Origin: Lyophyllum atratum
Lineage: Eukaryota; Basidiomycota; Agaricomycetes; Agaricales; Lyophyllaceae
Length of the DNA: 64,000 bases
Direction: 5' to 3'
NCBI GenBank assembly: GCA_014905825.1
Contig: JACGCN010000019.1
Location: forward strand, 806,001-870,000
The notes beneath the pieces were generated by a model. That model did not search any database and was not told where the DNA came from. It saw only the letters and a list, made by a program, of their open reading frames with translations. The translations under genes and the position numbers were made by a program. Positions 44,601 to 55,026 of the stretch are shown here, piece after piece (the first letter of the stretch is position 1; every line of letters starts with the position of its first letter).

Positions 44601-47600
44601 CTTGTCGTTGGCCCATGCTGTTCGTTCAGCCTCCAGTGTCTTCTGCAGCTCGTTGTACTTGGCAGAGAGTCCAGCCAGCTCTTCCTGTGCAGCTTGTAGC
44701 TTCTCCTTCAACGATTGAGCGTCAGACTGTAGAGATGTCGTTAGTGGATGGCCCGTTGTTCATCCAGTGCCACTGACCTCATAACGCGTTATTTGCGCCT
44801 CCGTAGACAACTTGTATTCATCATAGGTGGCGTTCAAATTTGAAAGCGCTTCCTCATTCGCTTGGCTAATTTCTTGGAACTGCTGTACGTGGCTTCGCGC
44901 GGTAGCAAGGTCAACCTCTGCGACCTTAAGAGCGGATCTATACTCTTGTTAGATCTGGTTAACTGTACGCAAGTTGAAGCTTACCGAAGCTCTGCTACCT
45001 GGGCCTCCAACTGCTGTTCACGGCTCATATCAGGGTCAAGATTTTGAGCGACACCGTTGCCAGCAGTGGAGCGACGTTCATAGACGGCAAGTTTCTCCTC
45101 ATTCCCTTGAAGTTGCCTTGTCAGCTCCTCAACGCGTTGCTCGAGATGCTTCTTGCTGGTTTCTGCGCCGATGAGAGATTCCCGGGTCTTGGACAATTCT
45201 TGGAGCTGGATGACAAACGGTCAAGAACTTGATAACGGAAGCGAATGGGGCAACCCACATTTCTGTCCAGGCGAGCTTGATACTCCTTCAATTCCATGTC
45301 CTTCTGCAAGGCCACGTGACGAAGATTATCCCGCTCCTGAGACAATTGGGTTCGCAAGTCTTGACTGAAAAAAGCGTCAAGTATTGCAGAAGACATCCGA
45401 AATTTTGCTTACGTTTGACCTTCCAGCGCCTGCAATTGATTCTCCAGTCGCCGACGATCATTCTCTCCAGAACGCTCTAGGTCATTATGCATTTTCTGGA
45501 CATTGACCATGAGATCGGACAGATGGGAGCGCTCCAATGCCAAAGATTTGTTTTCCTCGACAAGACGGCTTTGCACGCTCTGACCCAAGTTGAGAACTAG
45601 AGTTATGGGACTAATCAAAAACCACTCACCTCCCATATCTTCTTCTCAGCTCGAAGATTAGCGGACTCATTTCGTAGCTGTTCAATGCGGCCAGTAGCTG
45701 ACTGAAGTTCTTCTGCGGTACGAACACGTTCGATATCCGTTCGAGTAAATCGGTCATACAGCAGTTGGTACCGTTCATTGAGGTCATCAATTTCACGGTC
45801 ATGACGGCCAAGTTGCTCCTGATCCACTTGATGACGTTCTAAACAGACATTGAGCGTGTGATATCCCAGGAGTCTTCACGACGTACCAGAAAGGTATTCA
45901 AGCCTTGCATTAGCCTTAGCTAGGGCAGCTCCTAATTGACCCGCCTCACGCTGCGCTGCAACAAGGTCCTCGCGTAGCTTTCCGGCGTCAATGCCCATTT
46001 CCAACCGGTAAGCTTCGAACTGGGTCTGAGTCTCCACCAACTCCTTAGCAGCGTCAGTCTGAGGTGCAATCGTCAGAGCGTCTGTCTCCAAGGCGCCGTT
46101 GGTTGAGGGCTTTCCGGCTCTCTCTCTCGCTAACATATCTCGCAGGGCGTCTCGCTCCTTGACGTAGGCTTGGACGGTGGATGTGTAGCTCTTCTTATCC
46201 CGATCCCGTCCCGCAGCCATCTCCTTCATGGCTTCATGCGCCTCCTTGATAGCCTCCGCCTGTTCTCGCTCCATGGTTTCCCGATATTCCCGCTCCTCGC
46301 TCTCCATCTTCCGTCCCATCTCCCTGACGATCTTCAACAACTTCTGATTCTGCTCCTGCAACCCTCCAATGGATCTGAAAAGCACAAGGTGGTTTGTGAT
46401 GACTGCTTCCGTGTCTTCAGCAGGAGCCGCAGGAATGCTCTCGAGATCTTCGTCAGAAGGTATGGTCGGATCGTCCCTTCGGCTGACTTCTCGCAGCAGA
46501 CCTTGGACCTGCCGTCCAAGATCATCGAGTTGCTTCTGAAGGAGCTCGTTCTCGCGAGTAGACTTCGTAAGTTTCTGGGAACTTTCCATGGCAAGATTGC
46601 CTTGCGAATCACGCTCGGAGAGCGCCTGAGCTAGCTGCGAAGCCAGCTGCGCCGCTTCTGAATGTAGGCGTTCGTATTCGGCACGCTGTTGAGAGAGAAT
46701 CGGTGCCTATAAGAGTTTCAAAGTAAATCACGGCCGTTGGAAGAGTGATTCAAAAAACATACCCTCTCTTCAATTTGTCCAAGTACGGATGATAACGTTC
46801 GGTCCATGTGGTCGTACTCTGCACATTTCTTCGCATACTCGTCTTGCAGGCGCACATAATCGGCATAGACCTCGGTAAAAGTCTTCCCGCTCCGCTGTGC
46901 CTTACTTGCCATTGCCACCGTGGGGCTAAGGCCCATCATCCCATCTGTTGCGAAGTCCGTGGCGCTAGGCGTTCGGAAAGGTGTACCAGGTGTTCCACGT
47001 ACGGGCATGGGCAATTCTCCTCTTCCCATCCTGTCTAACACGGCTTCCATCTGCTCCGCTCTCTTTTCTGCGGTTTCACGGCCCTTCCTCTCGCGTTCGA
47101 CTTCTCCCCTCAACGCAGCTTCTCTTCGTTCAGACTTCTCTCCAACACCGGCCCACTCCCTCTCGATCCCGTCAACGATCTCTTTCGCCTGTTTCTCTCG
47201 TTCCTCCATCATCGTTACAAGTCGCCTCAAACCATTGGCCTCACTGGAATATGTGGCTTCCTGCTCCGCAAGCTGTCCTGTTAAGTCCTGCACCCTTGCT
47301 AAAGCTTGTGTCAGTTGATGAGTCTGTGCCGTGTGGCTAGATTGCAGCGATTTCAGTGAGCCTTGCGTGGCAGCGTGAGTTTGAGTGAGCGAATCGAGCG
47401 AGGCCTGCACAGTGGCCAACTCGGCATGTTTGGTGCGCCGGTATTTCGAAAATTCTTCGGACTTCACAGTAAGTTCTTGATTCGTCCTTTCAGCTTCCGC
47501 TTGAGATAGCTCAAGTTGTTGAGTAAGAGATTCGATTTTGAACTTTGAAAAGATGTAAGCTTGAGGTGTCCAGAGTACAAAATGTGAAATATACCTTGGT

Positions 47601-48348
47601 AGAAGTTTCTCCTGAGCGCAGCTCCCTCACTTGAGCCTCCAGTGTTTGGTGTTCGCGGCGCGCTTCTTTGAGGTTACTGCGAAGGGTTTGTATTTCCTCT
47701 GAAAAGTGATGAGAAACTTGATGAAGTCAACGCAAATTTGACTTACCTTCTTGTTGCGCATTCTCCTGCTTCAACCGGCTGATAACACCGACGAGGTCGC
47801 GCTTTTCACGCTCCGTGTCCTCGACACGACGCTTGAGAGCCTCGAGTTCAGACGATGATGAGGATTGCGTGCTCGACAGTGTTTGAATTTGTGCTTGCAG
47901 GTCCTTTTGAGATGCAGCTGAAACCAAAAGTTCAGTACGCCGAGAAACGAGTGGAAGGCAATGAAATACCTAGTTGGTCGCGTTCTTGTTTCACTTGACT
48001 TAGCTCCTGCTGAACACCTTCCAAGGAGCTTTCGAGCTCCCGAGAAATGCTCTCTCGGTCTTGCAAGGCTTGATCGAGCTCCACGTCCTTCCTATCCACC
48101 TCGGCACGTGCCTCGTCAAGCTCCTGCGCTATTGAACGACCCTCCAATGCCTGGGCAAGGAGCAGACGATATAATGTGATGATGGTATCAGGCGAGGGAG
48201 AAGTAATGTCGGTTCCCGGAAGGAGTTCTGACAAGGACTCGAAGTCCACATCTTCTGGGATAGTAAGGAAATATAGCTCCTCCGCGCCTGCGCCGGCGTC
48301 ATCTGCCTCTGCAGCGGCGGCCTTGCTTTTCCTGCGAGTCCCCACCAT
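41698..48348 (-). CDS. MLP1: Nuclear-basket coiled-coil protein TPR/MLP1
   Basis: About 19 exons (18 short introns), giving roughly 1,880 aa. It starts MVGTRRKSKA at 48348 and ends with a Pro-rich tail at 41698. TPR/MLP proteins form filaments of the nuclear-pore basket and dock mRNA export and quality-control factors. Long coiled coil fills most of the length (repeated Glu/Lys/Arg/Gln/Leu heptads). The conserved MLP1/TPR region (PF07926-like) lies around 45400-45850: LYDRFTRTDIERVRTAEELQ, LRAEKKIWE, RLVEENKSLALERSHLSDLM, VQKMHNDLE. The C-terminal about 200 residues are low complexity (Ala/Thr/Pro-rich) with an RG-rich segment and basic signals KRPRESE...AKRMKP, suiting an unstructured nucleoplasmic tail with nuclear localisation. 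I did not fix every exon boundary. Confidence 0.9.
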
Positions 48349-48582
48349 AATCAATGTAGACGCCTAGGGGTTGCAGCTGGAGTCGTTGCGGCGTACAGCG
48401 AGCTCCAAGATAGATGAGTGTCGGAAGGTCAGACTCAAGGAGTCAAAGAAACTCGTTAAGGACAATGGGCGCGACCACGTGTAGTGCATTAGTCAGCATT
48501 ACATAATCTGGGTGTTGTAACTTGTCCTCGAACAGCTCTAACTGGGGCTCGCCGCTCACCGCACCTACTGCCTCTGCCGAAC
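48349..48582. promoter_or_regulatory. Bidirectional promoter, MLP1 / 85-aa nuclear-type protein
   Basis: 234 bp separate the divergent ATGs at 48348 and 48583, with no other gene. No TATA box was seen. Confidence 0.6.
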
Positions 48583-48902
48583 ATGGGGAAAAGCGCCAAA
48601 CTTCACAAGCGCGTAGTATGAGCTGGTTCTTATGTTTTGCAAGCTCCAAGCTCACGATCCATGTTTATCATCAGAAAAAGGTCAAATCGGGAGCTGGCTC
48701 CAGCGCAGCGGCTGCTCCGGCTGGCTCGGCGTCTCATGTAGTCCAGGCGGCAAAGAAGAGATCTACGCTGCAAGGAAAAGCCGCCAAAACTGCATCAGGA
48801 TCGTCCAAGGATGGCCTTCTGGGGGGAGCGGACTACGTCGACCTGATGATGGGCAGCCGGAAGAAAGCAAAACAGGAAGCGAAAAAACTACCCTCGAGCT
48901 AG
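48583..48902 (+). CDS. Small basic nuclear-type protein, 85 aa
   Basis: Two exons: 48583-48612 and 48675-48902. The first encodes MGKSAKLHKR, the second KKVKSGAGSS..., so the joint forms a basic MGKSAKLHKRKKVK segment typical of small nuclear or nucleolar proteins. The rest is Ala/Ser/Lys-rich with a short conserved-looking core (GLLGGADYVDLMMGSRKKAK). A start at 48522 in another frame is possible but gives a chimeric, implausible N-terminus. The function is unknown; a role in ribosome biogenesis is a guess from composition only. Confidence 0.65.
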
Positions 48903-50300
48903 TTTCTTTCCTTTTTCCTCTTCGGAATAAAAGCTTTTGGCTTCATGTCGATGCACTGGATTCTTCAGGAATATAATTTCCAAGTGAGTACTAGAATCAT
49001 CTTAGAACCGTATGTTTGTTGACCCACGCCGTGCATTTGAGGCGCTCACTCTTCACCCCGATCTCATTTTGACGTTTTCCTATCCAACGGGATCATGAGC
49101 GCGAGTACGAAAGCCTTTTCCGACCAACGGCCACGCTTAACTCCCTGCCAGTCACCACCACATATCAATACACCTATCCACCTGGCTCAAGGATTAAAGA
49201 TGTTTTCCATAACCCACATCCATGAACATCACTACACGATCCCGCCGCGGAGACCGCATCACCTAAAAAATCCATTACTGCTCTTGCATATAAGCTCTGG
49301 TACGGAGATCATGGCAAAAGGATATTCCAAACACGTTTGCCTGCAAAATACTGAAAGCGAGGTTTGTAGCCCAATGGGACGTGATATGTCCCTTCTATGA
49401 GCACCTCTCCATTCCTCTTTTCCTCTTGTACGCAATCCCTGGCTCAATACTACCCAGATTGTGTCATGAGGCGGACTCTCGGCTGATAGTATGCCGCGGG
49501 GGCATGCTCTGCGCTCTCCACAACGGACCCGCTCAGACGCGTGGCGAATCCTGGAACAGGTCGACCTTTCGACATAGGGTTCATCCGCTACCCATGATCC
49601 TCGACTTATTCTTGACTTGAAAACCGCATTGAGCTAGAGACTTGATGCCCCAGTCATGGTGTCCTACAGGTCATCTCACAGTGTTAAATAGGTCTGAAAT
49701 AGAAACTGCCACATACACCTTGACGGTGATGGAGATGTATTTGGATGACTGTCACGACAGACAGGATGGGACCGCTCTACTGGAGTCCCTACTGTATTCC
49801 TTGGAAACGAGCCCCCCTTTTTTTCCACTGAGGAGTGCGCCCCCAGCCCACAGAATTTTCTCGATATGTTATTTTGTTATTTTCGCCTGTAGGACACCAT
49901 ATGGGGGCTGCATTTGTGACCAGGTACATCGTAGCCATGTCATTGTCAGAGATAGCCGTATGACTGATGTAATCTGTCATTTGCATGTTTTTCAATATGA
50001 CAGACTTGCTCTTGATGCCACTGATATTGATCTCCCAGCCATCGTGGCCATACGAAAGGACGCTCGGGTGTGATTATCATTATCCGGGAATCAGTGCCCT
50101 AAGTCTCTCCGTTGGTCGACATGATCGCACCTTCAGCCTTGATGCAACGCTGCGCGTTACTCTGTCAAAGGGCCTAAACAAGGCATATTGGAGCCAACGC
50201 GCCTCACACTGCAATTAGTAGCTGAGCGCCTTCATCGGGACGGCTCGATAAATCCAAGCAACCATTCTTGATCTGCGAATTCTCGTCACCAGGGGACATG
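48903..50300. other. Intergenic region containing an inverted repeat
   Basis: About 1.4 kb, the longest stretch without a gene. Open frames here (for example plus 49642-50073) lack domains and overlap the inverted repeat at 49645-49913. It is the upstream region of the secreted peptide gene. Confidence 0.5.
49645..49913. repeat. Inverted-repeat element, about 270 bp
   Basis: ATGGTGTCCTACAGG (49656-49670) recurs inverted as CCTGTAGGACACCAT (49886-49900), 215 bp apart. The outer flanks also resemble each other (ATGCCCC at 49645 against ATGCAGCCCCC read backward from 49913), giving imperfect termini of about 27 bp. No clear target duplication was seen. It could be a small MITE remnant or a stem-forming repeat. 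Confidence 0.5.
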
Positions 50301-50306
50301 TATAAA
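50301..50306 (+). promoter_or_regulatory. TATA box of the cysteine-rich secreted peptide gene
   Basis: TATAAA lies 83 bp upstream of the ATG at 50389, a typical distance in fungal TATA promoters. Confidence 0.55.
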
Positions 50307-50388
50307 GCCTGGCCATCTTGACTGTTCGAACAGCTAAGTTCTGCACCGCAACACACTGTTACCTCTTACATCAACCGTTTAATCAACG

Positions 50389-50769
50389 ATGAAGGTGAGC
50401 ATCGCTTGCTAGCTTCGCACTCTAATTTTAACCTATCTTCAGTTCTTCGCTATTGTCGCTGCTTCCCTCTTCGTCTTCGCCGGCCTCGTTACGGCTGCTC
50501 CTGAGGCTGTCGAAGTCTCTGCTTCTGACTTCTCCAAACGTGTATGTTATCCCTTTCCCTACTACCAAGATTCTTGACTAAATAGCCTAAATTAGGCTTG
50601 CGCTCCTTCTGAATGCGTTTGCAACAAAGTCCAAGGTCAATTCTGTGGCACCAGCACCATCAACCCCAGCTGCGTCAAGGGCCATGTCTACGAGTGTAGC
50701 ACGAGTGGCACCGCCTGTGACTATGGCCTCAGGAACTCCTGCGCCAAGTGCAACAACCTTACATGCTGA
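50389..50769 (+). CDS. Small secreted cysteine-rich protein, effector-like
   Basis: Three exons: 50389-50394 (ATG AAG only), 50443-50541, 50596-50769, giving 92 aa. The signal peptide is MKFFAIVAASLFVFAGLVTA. A short propeptide (APEAVEVSASDFSKR) ends in Lys-Arg, a Kex2-type site, exactly at an exon boundary. The mature peptide of about 57 residues holds ten cysteines (ACAPSECVCN, QFCGTS, PSCVKG, YECSTSGTACDYG, NSCAKCNNLTC), so five disulfides are possible. This set of features is usual for fungal secreted effectors, antimicrobial peptides and cell-surface peptides. I recognise no family and assign no activity. It has a TATA promoter, in keeping with regulated expression. Confidence 0.85.
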
Positions 50770-51161
50770 AGTAATACTGTGGTCTGAAGGGAGCGTGGAG
50801 TGGAAGAAATTGTATACCAGTAGAATACTATGCTCTTTTAATGAATCAGCGCACTTGACTGTCTGATCCAAGCCTGAGAATTCAGATCGAGAAACGACTC
50901 TTTCGTACTACTTCCGTGCACGTATTTCTAGCAGTTAAACACAGGTCTATCCAGATAAGCCTCTAAGACGCCCTACAAAATGCCTTTCGCGCCACGCAGA
51001 ACCAAGCAACGCCACATCGCGCTGCATCACGTGCCCTCGTGATCATTGCGTCGACGACAACGGCGCCCAAGTTATCTGGACCACGACGTGTTCATGAGTC
51101 TTGCTGCCTTCAATCGCAACCCACAGATTGCCTATATTGTCCATAAGAGTGGCTCGCAAAA
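50770..51161. other. Intergenic region
   Basis: 392 bp between two co-directional genes. No element was recognised. Confidence 0.5.
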
Positions 51162-52375
51162 ATGCTTGTCCTACTCGCTTTGATGTCTCTTGTGTTAGGT
51201 CTATCTTCGTTCGGTTGCGGCATCCTTCCACTTTCCTTTGTCTTCTCAAGTATGTCCATGCCTACCTCGGAGAGGGAAACTGACCTCACGAAGGAACACA
51301 ATAGAAAGTCATCTTGACCGTCTTTCAGCTTTTGGAACTGGATTACTCCTCGGCGCAGCTCTCGGAGTCATAATTCCCGAGTAGGTGTGTCTCCGACAGC
51401 TTCAGTTGAACATAACTCAACCATCACCGATAGAGGAATAGAAACTGCGGTGGAAGCCGACAAGACCCATGTACCAACAACAACCATCGCTCTATCGCTC
51501 CTATTCGGATTCACCTTCATGCTCATAATCGAACAACTCGTATCACCGCACGCACACTCGCACTCCCACCACCAGACCGACAACCTCTCCCTTCATACCG
51601 TCAAGAGCGACTCGAACAAAAAACCTATGGACGTGGAATTCGATGCTGAACTGGGCGATCTGGAACGCGAAGAAGGAATAGACCATGCAGGGTATATGCA
51701 GCCCGAGACGCCCGTACCCGTGGCTATGCCCTCGAATGAGGCAGTAGACGCCACCAGCCGCGCATTCCCCCTTACATTTGGTTTAGTCGTGCATGGACTC
51801 GCAGATGGGCTTGCACTGGGTGCTTCGTCTTTAGCCAAAAGCGAGTCCGGCGGATCGTCGAGTCTTTCGTGGATCGTATTCCTGGCATTGATTATCCATA
51901 AAGGTTCCGTCTTTCTCCTACTCGTCTTTATCACTTCGCTGACTTTTGTCTCAGCTCCGACGTCATTGGCCCTAACCACTTCCCTCCTTGCTACCTCTCT
52001 ACCACGCGCGAAATGCAAAAGGCACCTCGTGGTTTTCGCCGCCTCGACTCCAATTAGCGCCATCGCCTCCTACCTCCTATTCTCTTTCTTTGGTAACGGT
52101 GATGGTGGTTGGACAGGAGTGGCGCTCCTCGTGTCGGTGAGTCCTCGTCGACTGACAGTTTAGCCCGTGTGTTATTCCGATGACGATGACTGATTCGATA
52201 TTCTATGTCATAGGGCGGCACTTTCCTATACGTCGCCACGGTGTTGCAACCGGTTTCCGGACATTCAGGAAGTCTTTCTCCTGGGGACATGCGCTCTGCA
52301 ACACGCGTATTCTACATCACAGTCGGGATGTTCGTCCCGTTCTTCCTGAGCGCCCTTCTCGGGCATGGACACTGA
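51162..52375 (+). CDS. ZIP-family zinc transporter, ZIP9/ATX2-like
   Basis: Five exons: 51162-51249, 51305-51380, 51434-51903, 51955-52136, 52214-52375, giving 325 aa. Transmembrane segments include LVLLALMSLVLGLSSFGCGI, LSAFGTGLLLGAALGVIIPE, TIALSLLFGFTFMLIIEQL, LTFGLVVHGLADGLALGAS, WIVFLALIIHKAPTSLAL, LVVFAASTPISAIASYLLF, TGVALLVSGGTFLYVATV and FYITVGMFVPFFLSALLG. The metal path residues are in HGLADG (span IV) and HKAPTS (span V). A His-rich cytosolic loop (PHAHSHSHHQ) precedes an acidic stretch. ZIP9 and yeast Atx2 sit in the Golgi/secretory pathway and move zinc or manganese into the cytosol. The second intron (51381-51433) restores the VIIPEGIETAVEADK motif. Confidence 0.92.
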
Positions 52376-52811
52376 TGTCCATGCACAAATGACCTGGCTT
52401 CGGTATGTATTTATTAGTGTATTACAATGTTGTACGATGCACCCGGGAATGTAGAGGTTCTAGGACTGAAATCTTCATGTACGTTCCAAATTCACAGGGG
52501 GGGTGAGCAGGTGTCCTCGGGCAACTTCATTGCCGAGATGCCTTTCGCTGTGTATGGTCCCATGTCATCATGCATGACTTGATAACAATAAGCTGGCGTT
52601 CCTCGTTGTCTGCGGCTTTAAGAAGGCAGGTCAGTCTGTGGCCGTTACCACGCAACAGTATGTGTTCTGCGGGTTCCCTTCTTCATGTTTACCGGGCCGT
52701 ACACACGGAAAGATAATTACAGTTCGAGTGGCCCTTGGATACGACGTCGACCCGGATGGCGAATAGAGTTCCATTTAATTCACTAGATATCCTCTTTAGG
52801 TGATTCCGACA
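52376..52811. other. Intergenic region between convergent genes
   Basis: 436 bp between the ZIP stop and the BCKDHA stop. It has AT-rich 3'-end sequence and no gene. Confidence 0.5.
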
Positions 52812-54596
52812 TTACCGCTTGAGAAGGTCCTGCCCGTTATTCTTGAACTTAGCCAGCTCGGTTCGCCATGGCTCCCAAACCTCTCCATACTTCCTGAGCA
52901 GACCCGTAAGCTCTTCACGCTGCTCTTTCTGTATTCGTAGTCAGAATTTGAGATGGCGCCGAGAGAATAAGACCTACGATGTTCCACGGCTCTTCGCCGC
53001 CATATACATCCGTGAACAGCTCGCCTAGTTCACATCTCTTCAGAGACTCCGCCTTCTTGAAGGCTTTCATGACATCAGCCTTGAGTCGGGCTTTGAGCTC
53101 CTCTTCTGCCTCGTTGTTCCACCATCCCTGGGATTCCATGAACAAGCGGAATCGCGTGACGGGATTGTCTATTCGCTTGCGATCCTCTACTTCGGAACGT
53201 GCGCGGTACGCGAAAGAATCATCAGAGGTCGAGTGGTGGCCAACGCTGTGAACAGCAGCTTGTCAGTAACTTTCGACCCTGTAAACAAGGGAGACGTAGT
53301 TTACCGGTAGCTCATAGCCTCCACCAAAACAGCACGGCCCTGCTTTAAGCATCTTCGTCTTGCTTCTCGAACTGCGCCAAGAACAGCAAGGACATCATTA
53401 CCGTCTACTCTAACTGTGTCTATACCGTAACCTGGACCACGGGCTGCAATTCCATCTCCGTAGAATTGTTCAGTGCTGGGTGTGCTGATAGCGAACCCGT
53501 TGTTTCTCGCTATGAACAAAGTCGGAGAGGGGATGGTGGATGCAAGGAGGAGCCCAGCGTGGAAGTCTAGGTTGAGCGTTAATACTGTGGTTTCATGAAT
53601 TAAGAGGGATAGGCCAACCTCCCTCGGATGCAGCACCCTCTCCAAAGTAGCATGCGGCGATTGAGCGCGAGCTTCGATCAGGTGTTCGTCGAAGTGCGTA
53701 CCCAACACCAGCAGCCTGAGGTATCTGTGTCGCAAGAGGCGAAGATATAGTGTGAAAGTGGTGCTCAGTCGAACCAAAGTGCTGATGATCATGTCAGTGT
53801 ATATTCAGTGGGTAAGTATATCACTTACGACAGGCATCTGTCTACCCTTTCCTGAAGTGTCGTTTTCATTGCCGAAACATTGAGACATAACATTATCAAG
53901 ACCGAAGCCGCGCCACAGGAGAACTCCCATCTCTCGGTATTGACCTTTGGGTATGAGGTAAGCTGCTGCATCGGGATTCTCACTTGTTTAACTGACCTAA
54001 CACCCTGTGCGATTGTTATTATTCTATGAAGTGGTTGAGTAGAATATGCCACTTACTCGTCATCGACGGCGAGACCAGCTGCTGAACCAATAATTGTCGC
54101 TTCCTCTCCATGCTAGAAATAAGAGATGCGTCAAGCGGAGTGAATGAAAGACCTCCTGTTACATACAGAAGTCATCTACCCCAGAAATCAGCTTCCAAAA
54201 GGACTGATACAACATGATAACACTTACGTAGAAAGATATCTTGCCCTGACGCTGGACGTTGTACAGAACGTTATCCAAGGTCGGTAACAGTTGCATGTTC
54301 TCGTACAGCTTATGGGCAAGCTTTTCGTCTATCTGTAGGAAGCATTAGAGGCAAACAGAGACTTATTTGCAGAAAGGTATGACCTCCGGAACTTCAGCAC
54401 CGTCTATAGGCCTTCCAACACCATCCAGCACGCGAAATGTGGGGATGAGCTCATCGCTTCCTGTGACGGAATTGAAGAACTTCAGTTTGGCCACAATCGG
54501 TGACTTCGAGTTGGGCAGGTTCCCTGCAGCGCTGGCTAGTCCTCTAGTAGCCCATTTGCGAGAGATTCCACGAGAAATTGAGGGGAGCCGGATCAT
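52812..54596 (-). CDS. BCKDHA: Branched-chain 2-oxoacid dehydrogenase E1-alpha subunit
   Basis: Ten exons: 54384-54596, 54228-54332, 54167-54175, 54057-54112, 53997-54004, 53829-53944, 53619-53781, 53305-53566, 52978-53245, 52812-52928, giving 438 aa. Two are microexons of 9 nt (Met-Thr-Ser) and 8 nt (in DEVLGQ). With E1-beta it decarboxylates the 2-oxo acids from Leu, Ile and Val, using thiamine diphosphate. Visible are a mitochondrial presequence ([19 protein letters not shown]), [27 protein letters not shown], the ThDP/Mg region [20 protein letters not shown]...[12 protein letters not shown], and the phosphorylation loop [12 protein letters not shown], whose Ser is the regulatory site in mammals. 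Length and domains match full-length E1-alpha. Confidence 0.95.
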
Positions 54597-55026
54597 GGTC
54601 AAGAGCAAGGGGAGTATGGGTCACGTGTGGACGCGACTCTGGACCGATCGCGTACGCGGCGCGGAACTTAAAGTCGTGGGTAAATGGGAACCACCCCGGT
54701 CCGTCCTTTCAATGCCGTAGTGTGCGAGGGCCGCCTCATGATTGCGATTGATTCTTCCTGGACAAGCCGGTTTGTTCACGAGAATTCGAAGTCTGAATGC
54801 CCACCAATCATCCAGAAGTCGCCGGTTGTGGCCAAGGGAAAATTAAATGCGATGATGATCATGGTCAGGGCTCTCTTAGTAACAGATCTTATAAACACCG
54901 TGTGTTTTTTACTTGGAGCTCTTCTGTCCATCTTCTGTTCTCTTCTTCGTCCCCTTCTCTCTTTGTGGCTAGCCCGCAATCCACAGCGGCCGGTCTGTAT
55001 TTTATTTTCACTTCGTTTCGTAGACC

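Noticed and set aside
49642..50073. Plus-strand frame of 143 codons
   Set aside because: Overlaps the inverted repeat, has no signal peptide or domain, and ends without 3' partners.
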